A DNA stretch of 64,000 bases from Firmicutes bacterium OM04-13BH (GCA_003481745.1 QULP01000003.1:248001-312000), one strand, 5' to 3'. Numbered from the stretch's first letter, positions 33,528-43,387 are shown. Notes: generated from the sequence alone by a model not told the origin. Numbers and translations are program-made.

Positions 33528-35870
33528 TTAAAATCCAATTCCAAGTCCAATTAAATGCATAATCAGGGCACAAATCCATGCCACTGCACATTGCCAGAAT
33601 ACAACTCCAAGCGCCCATTTTCCACCAAGTTCACGACGAATAGACGCAATTGCCGCTACACATGGCGTATACAGCAGACTAAATACCAGAAGAGACGCTG
33701 CGGAAAGTGGAGAAAGTGCCCCCTCAATTCCGCTGGCAAAAAGCACCTCTAAGGTTGATACCACACTTTCTTTTGCCATAAATCCACTGATTAATGCAGT
33801 ACAGATTTTCCAGTCTCCAAGACCAACCGGTTTGAAAATCGGAACCAAAAATCCTGCTACCATAGCAAGTATACTGTCTGCGGAATCTTTTACCATATTT
33901 AAATGTAAATCGAAACTCTGCAAGAACCAAACTACAATTGTTGCAAGCAGAATAACCGAAAATGCTCTTTGTAAGAAATCTTTCGCTTTTTCCCATAAAA
34001 GCTGTCCCACATTCTTTGCTCCCGGCAGACGATAGTTTGGAAGCTCCATCACAAACGGTACCGGTTCGCCTTTAAATAACGTATTTTTATAAAGACAGGC
34101 AGCCAGAATTCCAACCAAAATGCCAAGCAAGTATAAACCTGCCATAATGAGTCCGCCCTGTTTTGGGAAAAATACACTTACAAAAAATGCATAAATCGGG
34201 AGTTTTGCCGTACAGCTCATAAATGGTGTTAAAAGAATCGTCATTTTACGGTCCCGTTCACTTGTCAATGTTCTCGTTGCCATAACTGCCGGAACGGTAC
34301 ATCCGAAACCGATTAGCATTGGCACGATACTTCGTCCGGAAAGACCGATTTTCCTTAACAACTTATCCATAACAAAAGCAACACGTGCAATGTATCCGCT
34401 GTCCTCCATCAAAGATAAAAAGAAAAATAAAGTTACAATAATCGGAAGGAAACTTAATACACTTCCAACACCGTTAAAAATGCCATCTATTACAAGGCTA
34501 TGCACTGCACTGTTTACATGCGCCGCAGTCATTGCTGAGCCCACTGCTTCTGAAATCTTATCAATGCCAAATTCCAAAATGCCCTGAAGCCATGCTCCGA
34601 TTACATTAAAGGTCAGATAGAAGACTAATACCATAATTCCGATAAAGCATGGAATTGCAGTATATTTTCCGGTTAGAATTTTATCAATCTTTTCACTTCG
34701 AATACGTTCTTTGCTCTCTTTTGGTTTTACAACTGTCTTCTCACACAGTCGTTCAATAAAATCAAACCGCATATCTGCAATTGCCGCACTTCGATCGAGT
34801 CCTCGCTCGGTCTCCATCTGCTGTACAATATGTTCGAGCATTTCCATTTCATTTTCATCTAATTTCAGCTGTTCCAGAATCAGATTGTCACCTTCGATTG
34901 CTTTTGTTGCAGCAAATCGTACTGGAATTTCGGCTTTTTGTGCATGGTCCTCAATTAAATGAATCACCGCATGAATACAACGGTGCACTGCACCATCATG
35001 GTCATTTTTATCACAAAAATCCTGACGAAGCGGACGTTCCTGATACTTTGCAATATGAATCGCATGTTCGACTAATTCACTGACCCCTTCATTTTTTGCT
35101 GCCGAAATCGGAATGACCGGAACTCCAAGCAGAGCTTCCATTTCATTTACATCAATGGAACCCTGATTTCCAAGAACTTCATCCATCATATTTAAGGCAA
35201 CGACCATCGGCACATCCATCTCAAGTAACTGCATCGTTAAATACAGATTTCTATGGATATTTGTCGCATCCACAATGTTAATAATTGCTTTCGGCTTTTC
35301 ATTTAATACAAAATTTCGTGAAACAATTTCCTCACTGCTATATGGAGACATCGAGTAAATTCCAGGAAGGTCTGTCACATCTGTATTGGAATACCCCTTA
35401 ATTGAACCATCTTTTCTATCAACCGTAACTCCCGGGAAATTTCCAACATGCTGATTCGAACCGGTCAACTGATTAAATAAAGTTGTTTTTCCACAGTTCT
35501 GATTTCCTACTAATGCATAGGTCAATGTAGTTCCTTCCGGAAGAGGATTTTCACTTTCTTTAGAATGATACTTTCCATCTTCACCAAGCCCCGGATGTTC
35601 AGATGGTTTTAAATACTCTTTTCCTTCGTGTGCACGACTTCTCTTTTTAATCGGCTCAATCTCAATCTGGTCTGCCTCCGCCAGACGAAGTGTCAGTTCA
35701 TATCCATGAATCTGAAGTTCCATCGGGTCGCCCATCGGTGCAAGTTTTACAACTGTGACTTCTGCCCCCGGAATCATTCCCATGTCAAGAAAATGCTGAC
35801 GAAGTGCTCCCGAACCACCAACGGTTTTGATGGCAGCACTCTCGCCGATTTCAAGTTCTTTGAGCGTCAT
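33528..35870 (-). CDS. feoB: FeoA-FeoB fusion ferrous iron transporter
   Basis: A 780-aa protein joining an N-terminal FeoA-like SH3 domain (about 1-75, MTLKELEIGESAAIKTV) to FeoB. The G domain has GNQNCGKTT, DLPGIYSMSPYS and NMMD; two Gate-type membrane cores with SFLPIIVTLFFFL and FGCTVPA follow. It imports Fe(II) across the inner membrane. Genes are usually separate, though fusions are known in clostridia. A MarR regulator is encoded upstream on the same strand. Confidence 0.95.
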   Translation of the reverse strand: MTLKELEIGESAAIKTVGGSGALRQHFLDMGMIPGAEVTVVKLAPMGDPMELQIHGYELTLRLAEADQIEIEPIKKRSRAHEGKEYLKPSEHPGLGEDGKYHSKESENPLPEGTTLTYALVGNQNCGKTTLFNQLTGSNQHVGNFPGVTVDRKDGSIKGYSNTDVTDLPGIYSMSPYSSEEIVSRNFVLNEKPKAIINIVDATNIHRNLYLTMQLLEMDVPMVVALNMMDEVLGNQGSIDVNEMEALLGVPVIPISAAKNEGVSELVEHAIHIAKYQERPLRQDFCDKNDHDGAVHRCIHAVIHLIEDHAQKAEIPVRFAATKAIEGDNLILEQLKLDENEMEMLEHIVQQMETERGLDRSAAIADMRFDFIERLCEKTVVKPKESKERIRSEKIDKILTGKYTAIPCFIGIMVLVFYLTFNVIGAWLQGILEFGIDKISEAVGSAMTAAHVNSAVHSLVIDGIFNGVGSVLSFLPIIVTLFFFLSLMEDSGYIARVAFVMDKLLRKIGLSGRSIVPMLIGFGCTVPAVMATRTLTSERDRKMTILLTPFMSCTAKLPIYAFFVSVFFPKQGGLIMAGLYLLGILVGILAACLYKNTLFKGEPVPFVMELPNYRLPGAKNVGQLLWEKAKDFLQRAFSVILLATIVVWFLQSFDLHLNMVKDSADSILAMVAGFLVPIFKPVGLGDWKICTALISGFMAKESVVSTLEVLFASGIEGALSPLSAASLLVFSLLYTPCVAAIASIRRELGGKWALGVVFWQCAVAWICALIMHLIGLGIGF

Positions 35871-35949
35871 TCTCTGATCTCCCTTCTCTTATGTTTTTTG
35901 TTCTTTTATCATTTTAGATTTATCTTTCAGTAGAAGATATTTGGGATTT

Positions 35950-35972
35950 TTTAACAGGCTTTTTCAGCCTGT
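35950..35972 (-). terminator. marR terminator
   Basis: AACAGGCT and AGCCTGTT form the stem directly after the MarR stop; a T/A-rich run follows on the minus strand. It separates marR from feoB, which has no promoter recognised here. Confidence 0.6.
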
Positions 35973-35973
35973 T

Positions 35974-36405
35974 TTATTTACAAACCATTGATTTTCTAAA
36001 CCGCAATACTTTCTCAGAAAGCTTAAGAAGCTGCTCTCCATCTGTCTCACCCAGCTGTTCCATCAATGCTCTATGATTAGCAACCATATCCGCATACAAT
36101 TCCCTGCTGTAATTTTCGCCACTTTTTGTAAGGCAAACTTCATACTTTCTCTTATCTTCCCTTTGCTGAATTCTTAGAATATACCCTTTTCGTTCCAGCT
36201 CTTTTAAAATATTTGCAATTCTTCCGGTCGACATCTGCAGTTCATTTGTCAAATCTCCAACCAGAATATGGTCATTTTCTTTATATAGATAAATCAGAAT
36301 CCGGTCTTGTCCAAACGCTGATGCCCTATCCAAAAACGCTGAAATTTCTTTTGAATACTTGAGCTGCATATCGGTAAATTCCAATGCAAGTACATCCAAA
36401 GACAT
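35974..36405 (-). CDS. MarR-family transcriptional regulator
   Basis: A 143-aa winged-helix regulator. The DNA-binding part HILVGDLTNELQMSTGRIAN is followed by an ILKELERKGYI helix and the wing with RIQQREDKRKYEV. It is upstream of the feoB fusion, so iron or redox control is plausible but not shown. The start has AGGAGG. Its promoter contains palindromes suggesting autoregulation. Confidence 0.88.
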   Translation of the reverse strand: MSLDVLALEFTDMQLKYSKEISAFLDRASAFGQDRILIYLYKENDHILVGDLTNELQMSTGRIANILKELERKGYILRIQQREDKRKYEVCLTKSGENYSRELYADMVANHRALMEQLGETDGEQLLKLSEKVLRFRKSMVCK

Positions 36406-36442
36406 CCGCGTGTTCCTCCTGTTTCCTCTTCTACCTAAAGAT

Positions 36443-36471
36443 AGTTTATTCTAACTGATAGAATTTGTCAA
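36443..36471 (-). promoter_or_regulatory. marR promoter with palindromic spacer
   Basis: Minus-strand -35 TTGACA (36466-36471), 17-bp spacer and -10 TAAACT (36443-36448). CTATCAGTTAGAATAAACT and the following ATC give overlapping inverted repeats (TTCTA/TAGAA; GATAGTTT) across spacer and -10, a plausible MarR operator. Confidence 0.65.
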
Positions 36472-36479
36472 GAGTGTTA

Positions 36480-36519
36480 AAAAAAGATTACCAGGTTTTC
36501 ATCTGCTAATCTTTTTTAC
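36480..36519 (-). terminator. Terminator after the first WYL gene
   Basis: AAAGATTA and TAATCTTT arms with TTTTTTTAAC following on the minus strand, ten bases beyond the WYL gene stop. Confidence 0.75.
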
Positions 36520-36531
36520 ATATTATTTTTA

Positions 36532-37497
36532 CTACCTATAACTCACCTCACTTATTAACTCTCCCTGACTTCGTATCCACATTTTAATTCCATCTCCAAA
36601 CACTTCTGCCTCAATTATCGCCCCATCTTCATTTTCCTGTAAGACTCTGGCTGTTGGAATCCGATCCAATACTTCTTCAATAGATTTGCCATTGTATTTA
36701 AATCTTATTTTCTGAAGTGGACCATTTTGCATAAATTGAACTCTCTTACGAAATTCTCCTTCTTCAAATCGTTCTGCATAAGGAACCTGAAATCTTTCCT
36801 CTAATACTTTCAAATTTTTTATTTTATCCAAACGGTAAATTACTAAAAGAGAATCCTCAACACGTTTAAATTTCTCTCTTTCCAGCTCTGGAGTTGCAAA
36901 TGAAATCATATAAAAATAATATTCAGAAAATAAAATAGCCGCCGGTTTCACCTTTCGTATTATCGTTTTTTCATTCTTCGTTTTCTCATACTCAATTTCT
37001 ATATAATGCTGGTCATGAATTGCTTGTCCAATTTCCCACATATTATCAACAAAAATGACTTTATGTCGTGGTTCTACATAATGAAATTCCTCATTAGAAA
37101 TTAATTCTGTAATTAATTTTTGGTCCTCTAATGGAATACAAGTTTTTATCAGCTTTCTTAAAATCTCGGACATCTCTTTTTGGGTTAAACAACGGCTTGC
37201 TAACAGAATTTTACAGATGACAAACATTTCTTTACTATTTAATTTTTTATCATAAATATGCTCTAAATAATAACCTTTTCTTTTATAATCATATAAAACA
37301 TTATTATAAACACTTTCCTCATTATCTGTTTTTGCCAGATAACTGCGTATATTATCTATATCTCTTTGAATACTCCTGTTTACTACCCCATATTTTTCTG
37401 CTTCTTTCTGCTTATTTACAGTTATTCCATCCAGCAGTTTTGTATAAATTCCTAAAACTCTTTCTACTTTCTCTTTATCTCTTATCTCTTTTTCCAT
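36532..37497 (-). CDS. WYL-domain transcriptional regulator (paralogue 1)
   Basis: A 321-aa regulator with N-terminal helix-turn-helix (YGVVNRSIQRDIDNIRSYL, about 39-57) and a WYL-type sensor domain (HYIEIEYEKTKNEKTIIRKV onward), plus a C-terminal WCX-like part. It closely resembles the gene at 40318: both share long identical stretches, including the last 15 or so residues ending SQGELISEVSYR. WYL proteins often sense nucleic acids or nucleotides and control stress or defence genes; the target is unknown. AGGAGG precedes the start. Confidence 0.88.
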   Translation of the reverse strand: MEKEIRDKEKVERVLGIYTKLLDGITVNKQKEAEKYGVVNRSIQRDIDNIRSYLAKTDNEESVYNNVLYDYKRKGYYLEHIYDKKLNSKEMFVICKILLASRCLTQKEMSEILRKLIKTCIPLEDQKLITELISNEEFHYVEPRHKVIFVDNMWEIGQAIHDQHYIEIEYEKTKNEKTIIRKVKPAAILFSEYYFYMISFATPELEREKFKRVEDSLLVIYRLDKIKNLKVLEERFQVPYAERFEEGEFRKRVQFMQNGPLQKIRFKYNGKSIEEVLDRIPTARVLQENEDGAIIEAEVFGDGIKMWIRSQGELISEVSYR

Positions 37498-37665
37498 TTA
37501 ACGTTCCTCCTCTTAATAATTCTCTCTGGATTTGTTAAAATGTTTTTGATATATTTTTTATAGATATATTCGCAAGTAAATTTTCTTTGTTATTTGATAA
37601 TTTTATCTTATCACAACGATATTTTTCTTCGTTCAAAAAAACCTACAATACCCTGGGAGGAACTT

Positions 37666-39168
37666 ATGGCAAAAAACACTCATACTTTTCAAAATGAAAT
37701 CAAACATTATAATAAAATCCGTAATATTCTTCGGTACTTATATTTATATGATATTTCGTCTTTAGATGAGTTTTTGGAAAAAAAACTGATTAATAGCACC
37801 AGTTCTTTTTATCATACCTGTCTACGGATTAAAAACTATATTAATAGTGAATACTTACAAGAACCAAAAGTTATCGAAACGGCTTCTGGTAAAAAATTTC
37901 ATCTAATCTATGACCCATTTCGCTGTCCTGTAAATTATCTTGCTGAAACTTATCAAAATTGCTCTTATGTTATTGATGATATTATTTTCTATTTCTGTCT
38001 TATGCAGACCTTTATTGATGCAGATGATAAGAATCCTTACGAACATTTTGATTATAAACTTCCTGCTGATAAAATTGATTCCGTTGAATTTAATGGTAAT
38101 ATTTCTGTTGCTGACTTATTTACAATTATCCCTAATATTTATAACTCTAATTTAACGATTTTAAAAAAATCAAACCAACTGCTTCCTGATTTTAAATACA
38201 ATGACAAGTTATTTACGCCTCCACAAATCCGTGCACGTTTGACCGAACTTACTGACATTGGTATTCTTATAAAAACAAATTCTTCTAAAGAAATCAGATA
38301 TCATTTATCTTCTGATATCTTTTTAAACCTGACCGCAGATGAACTTTACGACCTTCAGTTAATGACTCAGTTTTTTTATAATAGTACTTTTTTAACGATA
38401 CCCGGTTTTTATCTTTCATCTACACTTGAAGCCTATTCAAATTCTATTTTTCTTAAAAAAAAAGTGAATTTTTTTTACAAACAAAAAAATCCGGTCTTCT
38501 TTTATAAAAATCATCGCCTGCAAACCGTAATTGATGATGATGTAACCTGGACGATTTTAACTGCGATACACAAAAAAGAAGTACTACAATATTCTTATAA
38601 AACTCAAGACTCCGAAGAACTATTATTTCATTCGCTTCCAATAAAACTGGTAATTGATAAGCAATACGGGCGTCAGTACTTTTTTGGTTACAGTTATGAT
38701 GAAAAAAATTTTTTTATGGCCAAAATTTCATCTATTATTGATATTCAAATTGATAAAAAATTTAATGTGACTAGAAAATATGAATGTTTTAAATTAGAAC
38801 AATCAGATGAAACTCCTGATACTTTAGACAGCTTGTATACTCAGACTTATAAGGAACAGACAAAAAATATCTGGAATGTTGCACTAAATGATACAACCTC
38901 TATTGTAACGATACATTTTTCTTTTCCAACAGAAAACTATAAAAAATGGTCGAACTATTTAATTTCAACCAAACGTCATGGGACAATAACGAAACTTGAG
39001 AACGGACAAATTGATTTTACTGTCGAAGTTCAAGATGAATGCGAGTTAATTCCCTGGATACGAAGCTTCGGTGCTTATGCAGTAGTTGATTCCGAAACGA
39101 ATCCTTTTCTCGCACAAAAATTAAAATTCGACTGGAAAGAGGCTTTAAAACAATATGAAACTATTTAA
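37666..39168 (+). CDS. WYL-like regulator, long form
   Basis: A 500-aa AT-rich gene product starting MAKNTHTFQNE after GGGAGG. A region RARLTELTDIGILIKTNSSK (about 205-224) looks like the wing of an HTH domain, followed by a WYL-like strand pattern (EVLQYSYKTQDSEELLFHSL) and a C-terminal helical end. It overlaps the next gene by 14 bases, so the two are cotranslated and probably form a hetero-oligomer, as paired WYL proteins can do. The WYL assignment is from pattern, not a database search. Confidence 0.65.
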   Translation: MAKNTHTFQNEIKHYNKIRNILRYLYLYDISSLDEFLEKKLINSTSSFYHTCLRIKNYINSEYLQEPKVIETASGKKFHLIYDPFRCPVNYLAETYQNCSYVIDDIIFYFCLMQTFIDADDKNPYEHFDYKLPADKIDSVEFNGNISVADLFTIIPNIYNSNLTILKKSNQLLPDFKYNDKLFTPPQIRARLTELTDIGILIKTNSSKEIRYHLSSDIFLNLTADELYDLQLMTQFFYNSTFLTIPGFYLSSTLEAYSNSIFLKKKVNFFYKQKNPVFFYKNHRLQTVIDDDVTWTILTAIHKKEVLQYSYKTQDSEELLFHSLPIKLVIDKQYGRQYFFGYSYDEKNFFMAKISSIIDIQIDKKFNVTRKYECFKLEQSDETPDTLDSLYTQTYKEQTKNIWNVALNDTTSIVTIHFSFPTENYKKWSNYLISTKRHGTITKLENGQIDFTVEVQDECELIPWIRSFGAYAVVDSETNPFLAQKLKFDWKEALKQYETI

Positions 39169-40165
39169 TAAATATAAGAATAAAAATTTTATGTATCTCA
39201 CAAATTACATTAACAGCTGTATCTCTAATGAAGAACTGGCACTGACTCCAGAGGAACTGGAATATCAATTATTAGGAACTTCTCAAAGCACCTTTGAAGA
39301 ATTTATTCATGCAGTTTTAAATCAATCTGTTTTTCCAAATCATAATGCAGGACTTCTATATAAAGATGACCAGAACAAGCTGCAACCCATTAGAGAAGTT
39401 CCTATTCCGGTTCGGGCAAGCATTGCAGAAAAAGCCTGGCTTTACTATGTACTTCAAACCAGTAACTCCGATTTATTTTTAAATTCAGAGTTAAAGCAAA
39501 AACTTCTTGATGCCTTATTGAAAGATGTAAGTTTTAAAGATTATCCCCTCCAGCAACATTATATAGATATACGAGAGTTTTCTACAGAAAGCTGCCTGGA
39601 TATTACTCCACAATTTATTACCCATTTTCAAACAATTGTCCAGGCAGTCCAACAGCATCGGCAGCTCACTGTTACCAATCACAGTGAATCCGGTAAAATT
39701 TACTCTAACGAAATTGTATATCCCTATAAAATTGAATATTCACCACAATTTAATTTATTTTGCCTCTCATGCTATCCAATTAGTGCCAAACGCCCCGTTA
39801 AAATAATTCTCTCAAATCTATCTTCTGTTTCAATTGGAACTGTCATTCCGAATTATGATGAATTTATTATAGATTTTGAAAAACAACTTTCTAATATTAA
39901 ATTAACACATCCAATTCAGTTAGAAATTTTAAACCAGAGAGAAGCTTATGACCGGTGTACTTATCTTTTTTCTTCTTATGACACTTATTGTTATGAACAA
40001 AATAATAAACTCACTATGACTATCTACTATTATCATTTTCAAGAAGAAGAAATTTTTCGCAATATTCTCTTTCTAGGGCATTATGTAAAAGTAATTTCAC
40101 CACAAACCGTTGTTGAAAAAATTATTCAAATCATTCGTTCCGCTTATGAAAATTATCCAAAATAA
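39155..40165 (+). CDS. WYL-like partner protein
   Basis: A 336-aa partner of the preceding gene, overlapping it by 14 bases. The N-terminal half is helical; the second half (HRQLTVTNHSESGKIYSNEI, then VYPYKIEYSPQFNLFCLSCY) follows the WYL strand order, and the end VVEKIIQIIRSAYE fits a WCX C-terminus. A clear HTH motif was not seen, so it may be the sensor half of a two-protein regulator. Codon use is AT-rich like its neighbour. Confidence 0.65.
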   Translation: MKLFNKYKNKNFMYLTNYINSCISNEELALTPEELEYQLLGTSQSTFEEFIHAVLNQSVFPNHNAGLLYKDDQNKLQPIREVPIPVRASIAEKAWLYYVLQTSNSDLFLNSELKQKLLDALLKDVSFKDYPLQQHYIDIREFSTESCLDITPQFITHFQTIVQAVQQHRQLTVTNHSESGKIYSNEIVYPYKIEYSPQFNLFCLSCYPISAKRPVKIILSNLSSVSIGTVIPNYDEFIIDFEKQLSNIKLTHPIQLEILNQREAYDRCTYLFSSYDTYCYEQNNKLTMTIYYYHFQEEEIFRNILFLGHYVKVISPQTVVEKIIQIIRSAYENYPK

Positions 40166-40167
40166 AA

Positions 40168-40219
40168 ATACCGCCCTCCAAAAGTCAAATTTTTAGTCTA
40201 ACTTTTTTGGGGGCGGTAC
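40168..40219. terminator. Terminator between convergent WYL genes
   Basis: CCGCCCTCCAAAAGT and ACTTTTTTGGGGGCGG arms form a long stem. On the minus strand it is followed by TATTTTTATTTT. It lies between convergent genes. Confidence 0.75.
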
Positions 40220-40317
40220 AGTATCTAATATTTGAGATGCTTTTTAATTTCAATCTTTTTCTTATTCCCAATTTTCCTCTAACAGAAAATCAATTCTGCC
40301 GAACTACTCTACATCTC

Positions 40318-41319
40318 CTACCGATAACTCACCTCACTTATCAACTCTCCCTGGCTCCGTATCCACATCTTAATCCCTTCTCCAAACACTTCTGCCTCAA
40401 TCATATATCCGCTTTCATCCTCATGCAGAATCCTTGCAGTCGGCAGGCGGTCAAGCACCGCTTCAACAGAAATTCCACTGTATTTAAAGCGTACTTTCTG
40501 CAGTGGTCCGCCATACATAAACTGAATCCGTTTCCGAAATTCTCCTTCTTCAAATCGGTCTTTGTATGGAATGTTGAATTTTTCTTTTGAAATTTTCAAA
40601 GAATGGATTCGGTCCATTCGATAAATCGTTGGAAAAGAGTCATTTAAGATATTAAAATCTTCCCGCACCTTTTTATCATCAATAAATGCCGTCAGATAAA
40701 AATAATACTCCGAAAACATAATCGCAACCGGTTTGAGTTTTCTTGTTACTGTTTCTTTTCCTTTCATCTTTTTGTATTCGATTTCTATGTACTGATGTTC
40801 TCGAATTGCCTGCCCGATACTCCACATTTTATCGATAAATACTGTTTTATGCTGTGGCTCTATGTAATGAAATTCTTCATTTAAAATTAAATCTTTAATT
40901 ACTCTTTGATTCTCAAGTGGAACGCAACATTCGATTAATTTATCCAGAATATCTGTCATCTCTCTTTTTGTCATCGAACGGCTTTCTAAAAGGATTTTAC
41001 AGATTGCAAGTATTTCACTGCTTTTTAATTTTACTTTGTAAATATGTTCCAGACAGTACCCTTTTTTTCTGTAATCATAGTTAACTAAATCATATACTCC
41101 GCTTTTATTATCGGTTCGTCTTAAATATTCCCGAATCGAATCAATGTCTCTTTGAATGCTTCGCTTTGCCACTCCATACCGCTCTGCCTCTTCTTCTTTG
41201 TTGATAACCGCTCCATTTAACAGTCTGGTATAGATTTCTAAAACTCTGATAATTTTACCTTCATTCTTATCTTCGTTTCTGGTTTTGTTTTTCTCTTTAC
41301 TTTCGTTTTTCTCTTTCAT
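40318..41319 (-). CDS. WYL-domain transcriptional regulator (paralogue 2)
   Basis: A 333-aa paralogue of the protein encoded at 36532, with the same HTH (YGVAKRSIQRDIDSIREYL), WYL domain (QYIEIEYKKMKGKETVTRKL) and an identical C-terminal stretch. The N-terminus has an extra Lys/Glu/Asn-rich leader of about 20 residues. The start MKEKNESKEK was chosen because GGAGG lies ten bases upstream. The two paralogues face away from the pair at 37666-40165 on both sides, like flanking copies. Confidence 0.88.
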   Translation of the reverse strand: MKEKNESKEKNKTRNEDKNEGKIIRVLEIYTRLLNGAVINKEEEAERYGVAKRSIQRDIDSIREYLRRTDNKSGVYDLVNYDYRKKGYCLEHIYKVKLKSSEILAICKILLESRSMTKREMTDILDKLIECCVPLENQRVIKDLILNEEFHYIEPQHKTVFIDKMWSIGQAIREHQYIEIEYKKMKGKETVTRKLKPVAIMFSEYYFYLTAFIDDKKVREDFNILNDSFPTIYRMDRIHSLKISKEKFNIPYKDRFEEGEFRKRIQFMYGGPLQKVRFKYSGISVEAVLDRLPTARILHEDESGYMIEAEVFGEGIKMWIRSQGELISEVSYR

Positions 41320-41500
41320 ATATGGCTTTCCTCCATCGTTTGATTCAATCATAGCATTTGATATGGACACGTTCCGTCCATCCTTTTTATTGTTTAAAAA
41401 TTTTTTCCTTTTATAATTTTCTAAGAAAAGCCACTCCTCTTGCTATCTCTTAGTATACCTTTTTTGCTCTTTTTCACAATATTCTGCCCTGCATTTTCGA

Positions 41501-42415
41501 CTATTCTTTCTCTTTTTTCTGTTCATTTTCTTTATCTGTCGTTCTATTAAGGACATCCTCTGTCACTCTCCCTAACAAAGGGGCATAAAAGCAGAGAAAG
41601 TCTACATTTTTCAAATCAAAAGAAGAATATAACACAAGAATACACTTTTCGATTTCTTCTGTTGCTTCCCGCATTGCCATCTCTCCTTTTGCAGTTTCCC
41701 ATATAATTTTTAAATGTTCTACCGATACGCAGGCTATTCTGGTAAGCCACTCTGTTGAAAGCTGTGAAAATTGATATGGAAGAAGCTGTTCTTTCCCTGC
41801 GGTCTTTAATGCTTCTGCAATGACGTTTTTTAATTCACTATTTTTATTTGTATTTATCTCCTGTTCAAACCAGCTTTTTGCCAGGTTTTCTAAAAACTGT
41901 GAATTTTTCAGCCACTCATCCTTTTGATTCCAAAACATAAGCTGACATCTGGCTTCTCTTGCTAATTCCAGCGCAACTTCTTTCGTATTATAACTATTCC
42001 ACTTTGTTTTGCATTTTCTTACGGTTTTCTTCTGCTCAATATTAGTTCTATCTATTTCTTCTGTTTCAAACAGCAGTTTGCTCATTGTTCTGTTTGATTC
42101 AGCCAGTTTTTGATTCATCTCCAAAAGAATATTTCCAAAATAATCAATGGAAAGTCCTTTCGCTTTATCCTGTAATTTTTCCAGAAACCACGATTCTTTT
42201 GTGATTCCTGCTCTCATGCTTCGATTAAAATCTTCTAATTCTTTTTCATAAAGTTCTACAGAATCTGCAATCTTTTTTGAATTTTCATTTCTCCCTTCGA
42301 GAAATTCCTGAAAAATCTCTTCTATTTTTTCCAGTGTTTCTTCTGTCATTTTCTCTTCTGTAATTTCTAATTGTTCTCCTTTTCGATATTCTTTTGCAGA
42401 TTTTGTCCCATTCAT
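41501..42415 (-). CDS. Unrecognised helical protein in the WYL block
   Basis: A 304-aa acidic, highly charged protein, almost wholly alpha-helical in appearance with heptad-like stretches (residues 15-60 and 95-135) and no membrane segment. I recognise no domain. AAGGAG stands upstream of the start. The WYL gene at 42459 ends 43 bp upstream, so the two are probably one operon and functionally linked. Trp-rich central motifs (FWNQKDEWLKNSQFLENLAK) may help a family search. Confidence 0.6.
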   Translation of the reverse strand: MNGTKSAKEYRKGEQLEITEEKMTEETLEKIEEIFQEFLEGRNENSKKIADSVELYEKELEDFNRSMRAGITKESWFLEKLQDKAKGLSIDYFGNILLEMNQKLAESNRTMSKLLFETEEIDRTNIEQKKTVRKCKTKWNSYNTKEVALELAREARCQLMFWNQKDEWLKNSQFLENLAKSWFEQEINTNKNSELKNVIAEALKTAGKEQLLPYQFSQLSTEWLTRIACVSVEHLKIIWETAKGEMAMREATEEIEKCILVLYSSFDLKNVDFLCFYAPLLGRVTEDVLNRTTDKENEQKKEKE

Positions 42416-42458
42416 TCAAATTCTCCTTTACATTATTAAAAAAAACCTGTCGATATGC

Positions 42459-43178
42459 TTACTCCTCTTCTTTTAATTCTTCTATATTTTTTATCCTTTT
42501 ATGTATCTGTTCACGGGAAATTTTATAAAATTTCTCCTGCAGTTCTCTCGGATACTTGCTTCCAAGCAGTGTAAACCAGTCAATCTCCTGCAGAGAATAT
42601 ACATTTAATGTTTTTTTCTCATAAGCAAACAGGTAAATTTTATCTTGATACATCCACAAAAAGACCGGTGATAATTCTATTTTTCTTTTATCCTTAAAAT
42701 GAACCCTGATTTTATCCTGTTCTACAACACACTGCAATAAATCCCACAGCATTTTCAGCATTGCATCTTCGCTTACCCCTATATCCATTTTTTTATATTT
42801 CTCTGCCATTTTTTCAAGAGACTGACGACGGTTTAATTCCGTTGCTTTCACAATGCTGTCTACCATTCCCACATATTCTTCCCTTTGAAGTACCTGACAT
42901 GTTTTTATCATTTCCAACAAAAAAGAAGCTTCAATTGCAGTCAACGGTTTTATCATATCCGTTTTATCCAGATAATAATAATTTTCATTCTTTACATATT
43001 TCACTTCCTGTCCCGAAAATGATTCACTTAATGACATACGAATTTCAACAATGTCTCTGTCAAATGTTCGTGCACTGACTTCATTCTTTTTACAATACGA
43101 TTTTTTATAAACTTTCCCTCCTCTCAGCAATTCCAACTGCGTAGAAAGTATTCGCATAGCCTTATCTGTTCTCGCCAT
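42459..43178 (-). CDS. Small WYL/HTH regulator
   Basis: A 239-aa regulator. The N-terminal HTH includes SARTFDRDIVEIRMSL, the same arrangement as SIQRDI in the other WYL proteins. The second half KIRVHFKDKRKIELSPVFLW and DKIYLFAYE follows the WYL strand pattern but lacks the C-terminal extension, so it is shorter than usual. It starts after GGAGGAG. It precedes the unrecognised helical protein and likely regulates it or works with it. Confidence 0.72.
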   Translation of the reverse strand: MARTDKAMRILSTQLELLRGGKVYKKSYCKKNEVSARTFDRDIVEIRMSLSESFSGQEVKYVKNENYYYLDKTDMIKPLTAIEASFLLEMIKTCQVLQREEYVGMVDSIVKATELNRRQSLEKMAEKYKKMDIGVSEDAMLKMLWDLLQCVVEQDKIRVHFKDKRKIELSPVFLWMYQDKIYLFAYEKKTLNVYSLQEIDWFTLLGSKYPRELQEKFYKISREQIHKRIKNIEELKEEE

Positions 43179-43387
43179 TTTTCTACTCCTCCATCGCTAT
43201 TATCATAGCAATGGAGGACGTCATATTTTGTCGTACCTATTTATTTTTTTATTATAAAAAACAAAAAGAACCGCAATAATAAGCAGCCCTTTTTCAATCA
43301 TTTTTATGAGAAAGCAATTTCCTGTAAATCAAAAATGGATAAAAATCCAGCCTGTCTCTGCCAAATTTCTATCCATTTTCTGAATAT

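Noticed and set aside
36532..41319. WYL paralogues as a recent exact duplication or assembly error
   Set aside because: The two proteins differ throughout except in short conserved stretches, so they are old paralogues.
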